From [Pantoea] beijingensis (GTDB lineage Bacteria; Pseudomonadota; Gammaproteobacteria; Enterobacterales; Enterobacteriaceae): a stretch of 64,000 nt of DNA. The position numbers and the translations under genes are program-made. Below the pieces are notes generated by a model. The model ran no database searches. It had not been told where the DNA came from and was given only the letters and a program-made list of their open reading frames with translations. Shown here one piece after another: positions 54,870 to 64,000 of this stretch. Location: the NCBI RefSeq assembly GCF_022647505.1, contig NZ_CP071409.1, positions 868,001 through 932,000 on the forward strand. Direction: 5' to 3'. Positions within the stretch are counted from its first letter, which is position 1. Every line of letters begins with the position of its first letter.

Positions 54870-56285
54870 GTGGACTATCTTCCGATATTTGCCGATCTCA
54901 AATCGAAGCCAGTGCTGGTTGTTGGCGGCGGGGAGATTGCTGCGCGCAAAATTGAATTGCTGCTTCGTACCGGCGCTCAGGTGCAGATTGTGGCACGCGA
55001 ATTATGCGAGGTGCTGCAATCATCAGTGGATAGCCACGAGGTTACATGGTTGGCAACAGCATTCAGCGAGACGCAATTGGACACTGTGTTTTTGGTCATT
55101 GCCGCTACGGACGATAGTGCGCTGAATGCCCATGTTTTTGCGGCGGCAAATCGTCGATATAGGCTGGTAAACGTAGTAGACGATCAGCCTAAGTGCTCTT
55201 TCATTTTCCCCTCCATTGTCGATCGTTCTCCATTGGTGGTGGCGATTTCTTCCAGCGGAACGGCCCCGGTTCTGGCGCGCATCCTGCGGGAAAAGCTGGA
55301 AGCGTTACTGCCCGCTAACCTTGGTCAAATGGCGCACATTGCTGGTGAGTGGCGCAATAAAGTGAAGCAACGCTTTAGCAAAATGTCCGATCGCCGTCGC
55401 TTTTGGGAAACGGCGTTTAACGGGCTGTTTGCCAGCCAGGTTGCTGCGGGGGATGTACAGGGCGCAAAACAAACGCTTGATCGACAACTCGAAGCACCAC
55501 AGCAGGCGCGGGGAGAGATTGTTCTGGTTGGGGCGGGCCCTGGTGATTCCGGCTTGCTGACGTTGCGGGGTCTGCAGGTGATGCAACAGGCAGATGTAGT
55601 GCTGTATGACCATTTAGTGAGCAATGACATTCTCGATTTAGTGCGGCGTGATGCCGATCGTATCTGCGTTGGAAAACGTGCGGGCGCACATTCGGTCGCC
55701 CAGGAAGAGACTAATCGGCTGTTGGTATCACTGGCGCAGAAAGGCAAGCGCGTTGTGCGTCTTAAAGGCGGCGACCCCTTTATCTTTGGTCGCGGTGGTG
55801 AAGAGTTGCAGGCAGCACAGAAAGCGGGGATCCCGTTCCAGGTTGTACCGGGTGTGACGGCCGCCTCCGGTGCCACTGCGTACGCCGGTATCCCGCTAAC
55901 ACATCGTGATTATGCGCACAGCGTACAATTTATTACTGGTCACTGTCGCCCCGATGGATCCCCTATTGAGTGGGCGGCGATGGCGCGTGGACATCAGACG
56001 CTGGCCATTTATATGGGGACGGTTAAAGCGGCTGAAATCAGCCAGCAACTGATGATTCATGGTCGTAGCGCAACGACCCCGGTGGCCGTTATTGGCCGAG
56101 GGACGCGCCAGGATCAGCTGGTGCTGATCGGCACGCTCGACCAGCTCGAAGAATTGGCGCAGCAGGCGCCTTCGCCCGCGCTGTTGGTGATTGGCGACGT
56201 CGTCAATTTGCATAAGCAGCTCGCCTGGTTTCAACATTCAGCACAGCAGGCCGGACGTGGCTCCGCCGTTGTGAATCTGGCTTGA
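54870..56285 (+). CDS. cysG: Siroheme synthase (trifunctional)
   Basis: Makes siroheme from uroporphyrinogen III. 471 residues (E. coli 457). The N-terminal dehydrogenase-ferrochelatase part has [38 protein letters not shown] and [20 protein letters not shown]; the C-terminal SAM uroporphyrinogen methyltransferase (from about 216) has [34 protein letters not shown] and [19 protein letters not shown]. It starts with GTG. In E. coli cysG lies with nirBD; here it sits between cysH and cysD and serves CysI directly. It precedes cysD by 9 bases. Confidence 0.96.
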   Translation: MDYLPIFADLKSKPVLVVGGGEIAARKIELLLRTGAQVQIVARELCEVLQSSVDSHEVTWLATAFSETQLDTVFLVIAATDDSALNAHVFAAANRRYRLVNVVDDQPKCSFIFPSIVDRSPLVVAISSSGTAPVLARILREKLEALLPANLGQMAHIAGEWRNKVKQRFSKMSDRRRFWETAFNGLFASQVAAGDVQGAKQTLDRQLEAPQQARGEIVLVGAGPGDSGLLTLRGLQVMQQADVVLYDHLVSNDILDLVRRDADRICVGKRAGAHSVAQEETNRLLVSLAQKGKRVVRLKGGDPFIFGRGGEELQAAQKAGIPFQVVPGVTAASGATAYAGIPLTHRDYAHSVQFITGHCRPDGSPIEWAAMARGHQTLAIYMGTVKAAEISQQLMIHGRSATTPVAVIGRGTRQDQLVLIGTLDQLEELAQQAPSPALLVIGDVVNLHKQLAWFQHSAQQAGRGSAVVNLA

Positions 56286-56294
56286 GGAAAGATT

Positions 56295-57203
56295 ATGGAT
56301 CAAAAACGACTCACTCATCTGCGTCAACTGGAAGCGGAGAGTATCCATATTATCCGCGAAGTGGCGGCTGAATTCTCAAACCCGGTGATGATGTACTCTA
56401 TCGGCAAGGACTCCTCTGTGATGCTGCATCTGGCACGCAAAGCCTTTTATCCCGGAACGCTGCCGTTTCCTTTATTGCATGTGGATACCGGCTGGAAATT
56501 TCGCGAAATGTATGAATTTCGCGATCGCACGGTAAAAAGTATTGGAGCGGAGTTGCTTGTGCATCGTAACCCGGAAGGCGTGGCGATGGGCATTAATCCC
56601 TTTGTACATGGCAGCGCGAAGCATACCGATATTATGAAAACCGAAGGGTTGAAGCAGGCGCTGAACAAATGGGGCTTTGATGCCGCGTTCGGTGGTGCGC
56701 GTCGCGATGAAGAAAAATCACGCGCGAAAGAGCGTATCTACTCTTTCCGTGACCGGTTCCACCGCTGGGATCCAAAGAACCAGCGCCCGGAGCTGTGGCA
56801 CAACTACAACGGCCAGATTAATAAAGGCGAAAGCATCCGTGTCTTTCCGCTTTCAAACTGGACAGAACTGGATATCTGGCAATATATCTTCCTGGAAAAT
56901 ATTGAGATCGTGCCGCTGTATCTGGCCGCATCGCGTCCAGTACTGGAACGTGATGGCATGCTGATGATGATCGACGATGACCGCATCGATCTACAGCCAG
57001 GCGAGGTTATCGAACAGCGCATGGTCCGTTTTCGTACTCTTGGCTGTTGGCCGCTGACTGGCGCGGTGGAGTCGCAAGCACAGACGCTACCGGAGATCAT
57101 TGAAGAGATGTTGGTGTCTACCACCAGTGAACGTCAGGGGCGCGTAATTGACCGCGACCAGGCCGGCTCGATGGAGCTGAAGAAACGCCAGGGTTATTTC
57201 TAA
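56295..57203 (+). CDS. cysD: Sulfate adenylyltransferase subunit 2
   Basis: Catalytic subunit of ATP sulfurylase, forming APS from sulfate and ATP. 302 residues, the E. coli length. PP-loop [19 protein letters not shown] is near 33, followed by [38 protein letters not shown] and the [16 protein letters not shown] segment. GTP hydrolysis by its partner CysN drives the reaction. cysD-cysN-cysC are tightly packed. Confidence 0.98.
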   Translation: MDQKRLTHLRQLEAESIHIIREVAAEFSNPVMMYSIGKDSSVMLHLARKAFYPGTLPFPLLHVDTGWKFREMYEFRDRTVKSIGAELLVHRNPEGVAMGINPFVHGSAKHTDIMKTEGLKQALNKWGFDAAFGGARRDEEKSRAKERIYSFRDRFHRWDPKNQRPELWHNYNGQINKGESIRVFPLSNWTELDIWQYIFLENIEIVPLYLAASRPVLERDGMLMMIDDDRIDLQPGEVIEQRMVRFRTLGCWPLTGAVESQAQTLPEIIEEMLVSTTSERQGRVIDRDQAGSMELKKRQGYF

Positions 57204-57214
57204 GGAACCGCCAT

Positions 57215-58642
57215 ATGAATAACGTTATTGCACAGCAAATTGCCGAAAAGGGTGGTGTTGAAGCCTGGCTACATGCGCAGCAGCATAAGAGTTTGCTGCG
57301 CTTTCTAACCTGCGGCAGCGTTGATGATGGTAAAAGCACGCTAATCGGCCGTCTGTTGCATGATACGCGTCAGATCTATGAGGATCAGCTCTCATCCCTG
57401 CACAACGACAGTAAACGTCATGGCACGCAAGGCGAAAAATTGGACCTTGCATTGCTGGTTGATGGCCTACAGGCTGAGCGCGAACAGGGCATTACCATTG
57501 ATGTTGCCTACCGCTATTTTTCTACCGAGAAACGTAAATTTATTATTGCCGATACGCCAGGGCATGAGCAGTACACGCGTAATATGGCAACAGGCGCCTC
57601 TACCTGCGATTTGGCTATTTTACTGATCGATGCGCGTAAAGGCGTACTGGACCAAACGCGCCGGCACAGCTTTATTTCAACCTTACTGGGGATAAAGCAT
57701 TTGCTGGTTGCCATCAATAAAATGGATTTGGTGAATTATCAGCAGGAAACCTTTGAGCGAATTAAGCAGGATTATCTGGATTTTGCTGAACAGTTGCCGG
57801 GCAACCTGGATATCCGTTTTGTACCGTTGTCGGCGTTAGAAGGTGAAAACGTTGCAGCGCCCAGTAAAGCGATGAGTTGGTACAGCGGGCCGACCTTGCT
57901 GGACGTATTGGAAACCGTAGAGGTGCAGCGTGTTGTTGAGCAGCAGCCGATGCGCTTTCCCGTTCAGTATGTAAACCGTCCTCATCTCGATTTTCGTGGC
58001 TATGCGGGCACACTTGCATCCGGCACCGTGCAGGTAGGCCAGCGGGTTAAAGTCTTACCTTCTGGCGTTGAGTCGAGCATTGCACGTATCGTTACTTTTG
58101 ATGGTGATTTACCTGAAGCAGTGGCAGGGGAAGCGCTGACGCTGGTGTTAACTGATGAAATTGATATCAGCCGAGGGGATTTACTGGTTGATGCCGAAGC
58201 CACGCTTACCAGTGTTCAGGGTGCAGCTATTGACGTGGTGTGGATGGCTGAGAAGGCATTGGCTCCGGGCCAAAGCTATGATGTGAAAATTGCTGGCAAG
58301 AAAACACGTGCTCGTATTGAGCGCATCCGCCATCAGGTGGAAATCAATAGCCTGGCAACCCGTGAAACGGACACGTTGCCTCTGAACGGTATCGGGCTGG
58401 TGGACGTTATTTTTGATGAACCGTTGGTATTGGATCAATACCAACAAAACCCGGTCACTGGCGGTATGATTTTTATCGATCGCCTAAGTAACGTGACCGT
58501 GGGGGCGGGAATGGTCCGTGAGCCGTTGGCGGAGGCGCACCCTGTTTCAGGCGAATTCAGCGCATTCGAGCTTGAGTTGAACGCGCTGGTTCGCCGTCAT
58601 TTCCCACACTGGGGCGCGCGTGATTTGTCAGGGGGACAATAA
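57215..58642 (+). CDS. cysN: Sulfate adenylyltransferase subunit 1 (GTPase)
   Basis: EF-Tu-like GTPase subunit of ATP sulfurylase. 475 residues (E. coli 475). G1 is [17 protein letters not shown] near 33, G3 [18 protein letters not shown]4 NKMDLV; two beta-barrel domains follow ([20 protein letters not shown]). The stop overlaps the cysC start by one base (TAATG). Confidence 0.98.
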   Translation: MNNVIAQQIAEKGGVEAWLHAQQHKSLLRFLTCGSVDDGKSTLIGRLLHDTRQIYEDQLSSLHNDSKRHGTQGEKLDLALLVDGLQAEREQGITIDVAYRYFSTEKRKFIIADTPGHEQYTRNMATGASTCDLAILLIDARKGVLDQTRRHSFISTLLGIKHLLVAINKMDLVNYQQETFERIKQDYLDFAEQLPGNLDIRFVPLSALEGENVAAPSKAMSWYSGPTLLDVLETVEVQRVVEQQPMRFPVQYVNRPHLDFRGYAGTLASGTVQVGQRVKVLPSGVESSIARIVTFDGDLPEAVAGEALTLVLTDEIDISRGDLLVDAEATLTSVQGAAIDVVWMAEKALAPGQSYDVKIAGKKTRARIERIRHQVEINSLATRETDTLPLNGIGLVDVIFDEPLVLDQYQQNPVTGGMIFIDRLSNVTVGAGMVREPLAEAHPVSGEFSAFELELNALVRRHFPHWGARDLSGGQ

Positions 58643-59250
58643 TGTCGACCGGGCACGATGAAAATGTCATCTGGCATCCGCACGCGGTAACGCGTACGGA
58701 TCGTGAAAAACAGCATGGTCACCGCGGGGTTGTTCTGTGGTTCACCGGTCTTTCAGGCTCGGGGAAATCAACGGTAGCAGGTGCGCTGGAAAGCGCGCTG
58801 TACCCGCTCGGCATCAGCACCTATTTGCTCGATGGTGATAACGTCCGTCATGGGTTATGTCGCGATCTCAGCTTTAGTGATGGCGATCGTAAAGAGAACA
58901 TCCGCCGCGTCGGTGAAGTTGCTAAATTAATGGTTGATGCGGGATTAGTGGTGCTTAGCGCTTTTATTTCACCACACCGTGCCGAGCGCCAGATGGTGCG
59001 AGAATTAGTGGGCGAGGGGCGTTTCATCGAGGTATTTGTCGATACGCCCCTGGCTATCTGTGAGGCTCGTGACCCCAAGGGATTGTATAAGAAAGCCAGA
59101 GCGGGAGAATTGCGAAATTTTACCGGTATTGATGCCGCGTATGAAGTTCCGGAGCAGGCAGAGGTCCACCTGGATGGCGAACAATTAGTAACAAAATTGA
59201 TAGCACAATTGTTAGACGTGCTGCGTGGTAACGATATTATCAATTCCTGA
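58642..59250 (+). CDS. cysC: Adenylylsulfate kinase
   Basis: Phosphorylates APS to PAPS. 202 residues (E. coli 201). Walker [10 protein letters not shown] at 36-44; [19 protein letters not shown] binds [19 protein letters not shown] contains the serine (Ser110 here) corresponding to the phosphoserine of E. coli; [20 protein letters not shown] is the lid region. Last sulfate activation gene; ygbE follows 56 bases later. Confidence 0.97.
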   Translation: MSTGHDENVIWHPHAVTRTDREKQHGHRGVVLWFTGLSGSGKSTVAGALESALYPLGISTYLLDGDNVRHGLCRDLSFSDGDRKENIRRVGEVAKLMVDAGLVVLSAFISPHRAERQMVRELVGEGRFIEVFVDTPLAICEARDPKGLYKKARAGELRNFTGIDAAYEVPEQAEVHLDGEQLVTKLIAQLLDVLRGNDIINS

Positions 59251-59306
59251 GATAGCCACGGCAAAACGCCTCAGAGCGGGCCGACAAACGCGTCAACAGG
59301 ATAACT

Positions 59307-59627
59307 ATGCAGAATGTAACACCCATGCTTGCACGCAAAGAAGAACGTGAACAGGAAGAACATGCCTGGTCATTTCCTGGTGGAGTGGTCGGCTTTGTTT
59401 CTTATTGGGTTGCCTTGGCGATTCCTTTTATACTCTATGGTTCTAACACACTGTTTTTCTTTCTTTATACTTGGCCATTTTTTCTTGCGATACTGCCGGT
59501 CGCGGTATTAATTGGTGTTGCGATGAACCTGCTGTTGCGCGGCCACCTGGTCTGGACCACGATAGTCACTATCGCGCTTGTCGTGTTGCTCTTCTGGTTG
59601 CTGTTCTCTTTTTTGAGTGGCTGGTAG
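59307..59627 (+). CDS. ygbE: DUF3561 inner membrane protein YgbE
   Basis: 106-residue membrane protein with about three hydrophobic segments, around 27-47, 48-70 and 80-100. WSFPGGVVGFVSYWVALAIP and FFFLYTWPFFLAILPV are typical of the family. The function is unknown. The cysC-ygbE-ftsB order of E. coli is kept, except that an ABC transporter operon is inserted between ygbE and ftsB. A 7-bp hairpin overlaps the stop codon. Confidence 0.9.
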   Translation: MQNVTPMLARKEEREQEEHAWSFPGGVVGFVSYWVALAIPFILYGSNTLFFFLYTWPFFLAILPVAVLIGVAMNLLLRGHLVWTTIVTIALVVLLFWLLFSFLSGW

Positions 59628-59644
59628 AAGGGGGGAGCCCCTTC
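59627..59644. terminator. Hairpin between convergent ygbE and ABC transporter operon
   Basis: GAAGGGG (59627-59633) and CCCCTTC (59638-59644) form a perfect 7-bp stem with loop GGAG, beginning at the last base of the ygbE stop. There is no T run; the role is inferred from position. Confidence 0.5.
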
Positions 59645-59671
59645 ATCTTGATGAGCAAACGCATCGCTGCG

Positions 59672-60394
59672 TTACAAAACTTTACTAAGAAAGGATGCGG
59701 TTCGCGGGTTAGTCGGGTGAGTGAACAGCTGTTCAGGTTGTCCCATTTCCTGAATCACGCCCTGATCGATAAACATTACGCGATCGGCAACTTCACGGGC
59801 AAAGGCCATCTCATGCGTCACTATCACCATCGTCATTCCTTCCTTAGCCAGGGTTTTCATCACCGACAGTACCTCACCGACCAGCTCCGGATCCAGCGCT
59901 GAAGTTGGCTCATCGAATAGCATGATTTTAGGTTCCATTGCTAATGCTCTGGCTATCGCCACACGCTGTTGCTGGCCTCCTGACAAGCTGTTTGGCCAGG
60001 CATCGATTTTGTCACTGAGCCCGACTTTCTCCAGCAATATTTTCGCTTGTGCGACTGCCTGCGCGCGGGTCAGCTTGCGTACATCCATCGGCGCCATAAT
60101 CAGGTTTTCCAGCACCGTCATATGAGGGAAAAGGTTAAACTTCTGGAACACCATACCGATAGTTTCGCGCATTTTATTCAGGTTGGTTTTGATGTCATGG
60201 ACGGCAAACCCATTCACGTCGACATTCCCACCTTCGATACTCTCCAATCCATTCAGGCAACGTAGGAAAGTACTTTTCCCCGAACCTGACGGGCCAATGA
60301 CGCAGATCACCTCTTGCAGAGCGATATCGCAGCTGATGCCACGCAGTACATGAGTTTCACCAAACCGTTTCTGCAAATTATTAACGTGAATCAC
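59672..60394 (-). CDS. Polar amino acid ABC transporter, ATP-binding subunit
   Basis: GlnQ/HisP-type ATPase. The GTG at 60392-60394 gives 240 residues starting [19 protein letters not shown], the length of E. coli GlnQ; the longer frame to 60541 only reads through the permease gene. Walker [10 protein letters not shown] is at 34-42, the signature is [19 protein letters not shown], Walker [19 protein letters not shown], and the switch histidine lies in [15 protein letters not shown]. It overlaps the permease by 14 bases, indicating coupled translation. Confidence 0.93.
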   Translation of the reverse strand: MIHVNNLQKRFGETHVLRGISCDIALQEVICVIGPSGSGKSTFLRCLNGLESIEGGNVDVNGFAVHDIKTNLNKMRETIGMVFQKFNLFPHMTVLENLIMAPMDVRKLTRAQAVAQAKILLEKVGLSDKIDAWPNSLSGGQQQRVAIARALAMEPKIMLFDEPTSALDPELVGEVLSVMKTLAKEGMTMVIVTHEMAFAREVADRVMFIDQGVIQEMGQPEQLFTHPTNPRTASFLSKVL

Positions 60395-61145
60395 TTTTGC
60401 CGAACCTCTTTTCCATATGTTGAACCAGTAATGACAGCAGGAAGGTAAATACCCAGTACACCAGTGAAATGACCAGATAGGGTTCCCAGTAGGTGGCATA
60501 AGCACCCGAAACGGTACGGGCGGCATAGGCGAGGTCGGCAAGACCGATGGCAGAAGCCAGTGACGAATCTTTGACTATTGCAATCGCGTTGTTACCCAAC
60601 GGTGGCAACATACGACGAAAAGCCTGCGGTAAAATGACTTTACGCATCGTACGGCCAAAAGGCATGCCCAGTGAACGGGATGCTTCCATCTGTCCACGAT
60701 CAATAGACTGGATACCCGCGCGGAAAATTTCCGACACATAGGCGCCCGCGTTCAGCGTGATCGCGACGATGCAGGAGAGAAAAGCGCCATAATCAGCGCG
60801 CAGCGCGCGCGCGAAATCTACAGTCATTAGGCCGTTACTGACTAACAGGCCGTCTCTTGGGTTAATAAATAGCGGGATCAGGGCGAAGTGCACCACCATA
60901 ATCTGCACGAATAATGGTGTACCGCGAAAGGCACTAATATAGATACGCACCGGCCACTGTACAAAATAGTGAAGGATTATTTTCCATGGGCCGTGTGGTG
61001 CCTGTGCCAACCGCCCTAAACCGAGCGTCAATCCCCATAGCGTACCGGTTATCACGCAGATAACCGTACACTTAAGTGTCATGAGTGCGCCGTCGATAAA
61101 CAGCGGCATATATTCCTGAATGATTTCCCAGCGAAATCCTGTCAT
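60381..61145 (-). CDS. Polar amino acid ABC transporter, permease subunit
   Basis: 254-residue inner membrane permease of the His/Glu/Gln/Arg three-transmembrane family, with about five helices. [20 protein letters not shown] and the EAA loop ([20 protein letters not shown] then [13 protein letters not shown]) mark the ATPase contact. Only one permease gene is present, so a homodimer is expected as in GlnHPQ. The insert between GTPLFVQ and the EAA loop ([20 protein letters not shown]) is longer than in GlnP. Confidence 0.9.
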   Translation of the reverse strand: MTGFRWEIIQEYMPLFIDGALMTLKCTVICVITGTLWGLTLGLGRLAQAPHGPWKIILHYFVQWPVRIYISAFRGTPLFVQIMVVHFALIPLFINPRDGLLVSNGLMTVDFARALRADYGAFLSCIVAITLNAGAYVSEIFRAGIQSIDRGQMEASRSLGMPFGRTMRKVILPQAFRRMLPPLGNNAIAIVKDSSLASAIGLADLAYAARTVSGAYATYWEPYLVISLVYWVFTFLLSLLVQHMEKRFGKSDSR

Positions 61146-61196
61146 ACAGCAATCCTGTGAAAAGTTATCGCCGCATTGGCGGCGATAAAAAAGACA

Positions 61197-61958
61197 TTAT
61201 TGAGCGGGTAAAGTGGGTACGTTGCTATCAAACCATGCGCTGTAGATTTTTGCATAGCTACCGTCAGCGACGATTTTTTTCAGCCCCGAGTTGATCTTGT
61301 TCAACAGTGGCTGGTTATCTTTTGCAACGGCGATGCCAAAATACTGGCGTTCAAATTTATCATCAGGAACTAGCTTAAACTGCTTATCCGGATGTTGCTT
61401 GATATAGTATTTCACCACGCCAATATCACCCACGGCGGCGCCAATGCCATCTTCAGACAGTTCTTGCAACATGAGAGGGGTGTTGTCAAAACGCTTGATA
61501 GCGGTACTGTTTTTACCTAAAACATCGGAAACGACAATATCCCCGGTACTGGAATTCACGACGCCTACTTTTTCTGTTTTCAGCGCAGCCAGTGAATCAA
61601 CTTTGGAAGACTGCGGTACCACGATAGACTGTTCTGCCGGGAAATAGGGAGATGAAAAAGCAACCATCTGTTTACGTTTATCGGTGATAGTAATACCGGA
61701 AATAATGATATCGCGGTCGCCAGAGTTCAGTGTGGCAAAGATCCCTTCCCAGGGCGTATTGACCAGTTTGATATCAAAGTTTTCTGCTTTGGCGATAGCT
61801 TTAATAATATCAATATCAAAACCTTCCAGTTGTTTTTGTGTGTTCTCAAACTCAAAAGGGCGGTAGGTGCCGCCGGAACCCACCACATAGGTTTCAGCTT
61901 GGGCTGTCATAGAGAACAGGGCTAACAGCGTGCCGATTAGGGCCATTTTTTTAAACAT
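61197..61958 (-). CDS. Polar amino acid ABC transporter, substrate-binding protein
   Basis: 253-residue periplasmic binding protein of solute-binding family 3. A signal peptide (about 1-21, ending TAQA) precedes YVVGSGGTYRPFEFENTQKQ, the fold signature GFDIDIIKAIAKAENFD, and ISGITITDKRKQMVAFSSPY. The ligand could be a basic or polar amino acid; arginine is suggested only by the ArgR-like box upstream. First gene of the three-gene operon. Confidence 0.9.
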   Translation of the reverse strand: MFKKMALIGTLLALFSMTAQAETYVVGSGGTYRPFEFENTQKQLEGFDIDIIKAIAKAENFDIKLVNTPWEGIFATLNSGDRDIIISGITITDKRKQMVAFSSPYFPAEQSIVVPQSSKVDSLAALKTEKVGVVNSSTGDIVVSDVLGKNSTAIKRFDNTPLMLQELSEDGIGAAVGDIGVVKYYIKQHPDKQFKLVPDDKFERQYFGIAVAKDNQPLLNKINSGLKKIVADGSYAKIYSAWFDSNVPTLPAQ

Positions 61959-62003
61959 GTTTTCTCCTGGGAAAGACGAAGTTATAAGGCTTTATGCATT
62001 TTA

Positions 62004-62021
62004 ATTGCATAAAAATACATT
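62004..62021 (-). promoter_or_regulatory. Candidate ArgR box upstream of the ABC transporter operon
   Basis: ATTGCATAAAAATACATT fits the ARG box wnTGAATwwwwATTCAnw with two core deviations, the same quality as the argA boxes in this window. It lies 46 bases before the binding-protein start. On the minus strand TTGTTC, a 17-base spacer and TTTATG form a possible promoter whose -10 would be covered by the box. A second box at the 3-bp spacing is degenerate (61983-62000). Confidence 0.5.
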
Positions 62022-62155
62022 CGCAGTGAAGAACAAGCAAGCGATGATTTGTGGCACTTTTATGCAAGTGGATGGGAAAACTGCTCAATTTCACCAGCAG
62101 AGTGGAGTCGGATTAAAAGTTGTGGGATGATTGAGCCGTTTTTCAGGGGGCGGGG

Positions 62156-62473
62156 ATGGGAAAACTTACGCTGTTGTTACTTGTACTATTAGGCTGGCTG
62201 CAATATTCGCTCTGGCTGGGCAAGAACGGCATTCATGATTATACGCGCGTCAGTGATGACGTTGCGGTGCAGCAGGCGAATAACGCCAAACTAAAAGCGC
62301 GTAACGATCAGCTTTTTGCCGAAATCGATGATTTGAATGGCGGTTCGGAAGCGATCGAAGAACGCGCACGTAGCGAGCTGGGAATGATAAAACCCGGTGA
62401 GACTTTCTATCGCCTTGTGCCGGATCAAAACAGACGAAACGCGCAACGGGCTGTTCAAAACCAACAACGATAA
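62156..62473 (+). CDS. ftsB: Cell division protein FtsB
   Basis: Bitopic divisome protein forming the FtsQLB complex. 105 residues: a short cytoplasmic N-terminus, one membrane helix (about 3-20, [19 protein letters not shown]), then a periplasmic coiled coil (about 30-70, [20 protein letters not shown]) and a C-terminal segment [20 protein letters not shown] that contacts FtsQ. Four bases separate it from ispD, the conserved ftsB-ispD-ispF order. Confidence 0.96.
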   Translation: MGKLTLLLLVLLGWLQYSLWLGKNGIHDYTRVSDDVAVQQANNAKLKARNDQLFAEIDDLNGGSEAIEERARSELGMIKPGETFYRLVPDQNRRNAQRAVQNQQR

Positions 62474-62476
62474 ATA

Positions 62477-63196
62477 ATGACCAACATTGCAGGTTCCTTT
62501 CCGGATGTAATCGCCGTTGTGCCTGCGGCTGGCATCGGCAGCCGCATGCTATCTGATTGCCCTAAACAATATTTGACCATCGGCCATCAAACTCTTCTTG
62601 AGCACAGTATAGCCAGCCTGCTTGCGCATCCGGCAGTGACCCGTGTAATCGTCGTTCTGAGCCCGGAAGACACTCAATTTTGTCGTCTATCCGTTGCCAG
62701 TGATAAGCGAGTTACCTGTGTCGCAGGTGGAAGGCAACGCGCCGACTCCGTACTGGCTGGTCTTCAACTAGCCGAGGGAACGGGGTGGGTGCTGGTCCAT
62801 GATGCCGCACGCCCTTGCCTGCATCCGGATGATTTAGCACGGTTGCTTGCTATTACCCATACCAGCCGCGTTGGTGGCATTCTGGCAGCACCTGTGCGCG
62901 ATACGATGAAACGGGGCGAGCCTGGAACGGCTGCGATCGCTCATACCGTTGAACGTAATGATTTGTGGCATGCACTTACGCCGCAGCTGTTTCCGCTTGA
63001 GCTCTTGCGTCGTTGCCTGCTTCGAGCCCTCAACGAAGGTGCCGTTATTACTGATGAGGCTTCTGCGCTGGAGTATTGTGGCTATCATCCTGAACTGGTT
63101 ATGGGACGTAGCGATAACATTAAGGTGACGCGGCCGGAAGATTTAGCGCTGGCGGCGTTCTATCTGACTCAACTTAATAATGGGGAGAACGCGTAA
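62477..63196 (+). CDS. ispD: 2-C-methyl-D-erythritol 4-phosphate cytidylyltransferase
   Basis: Third enzyme of the MEP isoprenoid pathway, joining CTP and methylerythritol phosphate. 239 residues (E. coli 236). The CTP-binding loop [11 protein letters not shown] with Lys in [33 protein letters not shown] and [11 protein letters not shown] are the family motifs. Its stop overlaps the ispF start by one base. Confidence 0.97.
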   Translation: MTNIAGSFPDVIAVVPAAGIGSRMLSDCPKQYLTIGHQTLLEHSIASLLAHPAVTRVIVVLSPEDTQFCRLSVASDKRVTCVAGGRQRADSVLAGLQLAEGTGWVLVHDAARPCLHPDDLARLLAITHTSRVGGILAAPVRDTMKRGEPGTAAIAHTVERNDLWHALTPQLFPLELLRRCLLRALNEGAVITDEASALEYCGYHPELVMGRSDNIKVTRPEDLALAAFYLTQLNNGENA

Positions 63197-63675
63197 TGCG
63201 TATCGGTCACGGTTTTGATGTTCACGCGTTTGGTGGAGAAGGACCGCTGGTGATTGGCGGCGTGCGAATTCCTTACGAAAAGGGACTGTTAGCTCACTCT
63301 GATGGGGATGTTGCCCTGCATGCGTTGACGGATGCACTGCTAGGTGCTGCTGCATTAGGTGATATTGGCAAATTGTTTCCGGACACCGATCCCGCCCATA
63401 AGGGCGCTGATAGTCGGGGACTGTTGCGTGAAGCATGGAAAAAAGTTTATGCGAAAGGGTACAGGCTGGGGAATGTTGACGTAACCATCATTGCTCAGGC
63501 ACCTAAAATGCTGCCGCATGTCCCGCAGATGCGCATTAATATTGCAGAAGATCTGGGCTGCCATATGGATGACGTCAATGTGAAAGCCACTACGACGGAA
63601 AAGTTGGGCTTCACCGGGCGCGGAGAAGGCATTGCTTGTGAGGCCGTTGCGCTTATTTTTAAGGCAGGTTCCTGA
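63196..63675 (+). CDS. ispF: 2-C-methyl-D-erythritol 2,4-cyclodiphosphate synthase
   Basis: Fifth enzyme of the MEP pathway. 159 residues, the E. coli length. Zinc ligands Asp8 and His10 are in [10 protein letters not shown] and His42 in [40 protein letters not shown] carries the catalytic Thr and Glu region. One-base overlaps link it to ispD and truD. Confidence 0.98.
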   Translation: MRIGHGFDVHAFGGEGPLVIGGVRIPYEKGLLAHSDGDVALHALTDALLGAAALGDIGKLFPDTDPAHKGADSRGLLREAWKKVYAKGYRLGNVDVTIIAQAPKMLPHVPQMRINIAEDLGCHMDDVNVKATTTEKLGFTGRGEGIACEAVALIFKAGS

Positions 63676-64000
63676 TGGATATGCTGAATCTCACCCGGCT
63701 GTACGGCAAACCGGCAGCGAGCGGTAAGCTGAAGGCCAATCCTGAAGATTTTGTTGTCATCGAGGATCTTGGGTATCGTCCGGATGGGGATGGCGAGCAA
63801 TTGCTAGTACGCATTCGCAAAAAGGGCTGCAACACACGTTTTGTGGCGGAGGCGCTGGCAAAATTTGTCGGAATTCACGCAAGGGACGTAAGCTTTGCGG
63901 GGATGAAAGATCGCCATGCTGTGACTGAGCAGTGGTTTTGCCTGCGTTTACCGGGAAAAGTGACGCCAGATTTATCGGCTTTCGATCTGGAAGGATGCGA
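63675..64000 (+). CDS. truD: tRNA pseudouridine(13) synthase TruD, 3' end cut by window
   Basis: The first 108 residues are visible, starting [20 protein letters not shown] and running into [14 protein letters not shown]. The TruD signature [14 protein letters not shown] contains the catalytic aspartate, Asp79 here (Asp80 in E. coli). [20 protein letters not shown] is also conserved. The start overlaps the ispF stop by one base (TGATG). The rest of the gene (E. coli TruD is 349 residues) lies beyond the window. Confidence 0.95.
   Translation, partial: MDMLNLTRLYGKPAASGKLKANPEDFVVIEDLGYRPDGDGEQLLVRIRKKGCNTRFVAEALAKFVGIHARDVSFAGMKDRHAVTEQWFCLRLPGKVTPDLSAFDLEGC

Noticed and set aside
60395..60541. 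N-terminal extension of the ABC ATPase to 289 residues
   Set aside because: The added residues are read from the permease gene in another frame; the GTG at 60394 gives the normal 240-residue family length.

Overview
The window is a chromosomal segment of a gammaproteobacterium of the order Enterobacterales. Gene order (ptrA-recB-recD / argA / amiC / initiator tRNAs / mltA / tcdA / csdE-csdA / ygdI-gcvB-gcvA ... syd-csrB-yqcC-truC-yqcA ... barA-rlmD-relA-mazG-pyrG-eno-queE ... queD / cysJIH ... cysDNC-ygbE ... ftsB-ispD-ispF-truD) follows the E. coli backbone, and most proteins are close in length and motif to the E. coli ones. Several departures point away from Escherichia and towards an Erwinia/Pantoea-like relative: cysG sits inside the sulfate assimilation cluster, mazEF is missing between relA and mazG, sdaCB is missing next to ppnN, and the galactarate and glucarate genes are joined in one locus. 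The genus is an inference from gene order and protein similarity recalled from memory.

Layout. 1-8050: RecBCD-associated genes (ptrA cut by the window edge, recB, recD). 8155-11351: argA with tandem ArgR boxes, amiC, and two initiator tRNA-fMet genes. 11557-17056: mltA, the sulfur/tRNA genes tcdA, csdE and csdA, then ygdI, the small RNA gcvB, and gcvA. 17109-24741: ygdD, rlmM, xni, ppnN, queF, syd, the small RNA csrB behind a UvrY-type palindrome, yqcC, truC, yqcA. 24788-32537: a D-galactarate/D-glucarate cluster, garD divergent from gudP-gudD-garL-garR-garK, which could carry both diacids to 2-phosphoglycerate and pyruvate. 32704-43360: barA, rlmD, relA, mazG, pyrG, eno. 43480-47478: accessory genes between eno and queE (a secreted metallo-beta-lactamase-fold protein with an atypical metal motif, a divergent LysR regulator, and an AT-rich acyltransferase-SGNH protein). 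47611-49514: queE, a secreted pyrophosphatase, queD. 49862-59627: assimilatory sulfate reduction (cysJIH, cysG, cysDNC) plus a YciI-like protein, a candidate 24-residue ORF, and ygbE. 59672-61958: a polar amino acid ABC transporter with an ArgR-like site upstream. 62156-64000: ftsB, ispD, ispF and the start of truD.

Links between genes. BarA is the sensor kinase for UvrY, and the csrB gene here carries the palindrome UvrY is known to bind, so both ends of the Csr regulatory path are in the window. CysG makes the siroheme that CysI needs and is encoded between cysH and cysD. QueD, QueE and QueF are three steps of queuosine synthesis at two places. IspD and IspF are co-encoded with FtsB. No phage, insertion sequence, CRISPR array or defence island was found. 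The most uncommon items are the merged diacid cluster, the variant metal motif, the 24-residue ORF and the ArgR-like box in front of the transporter.
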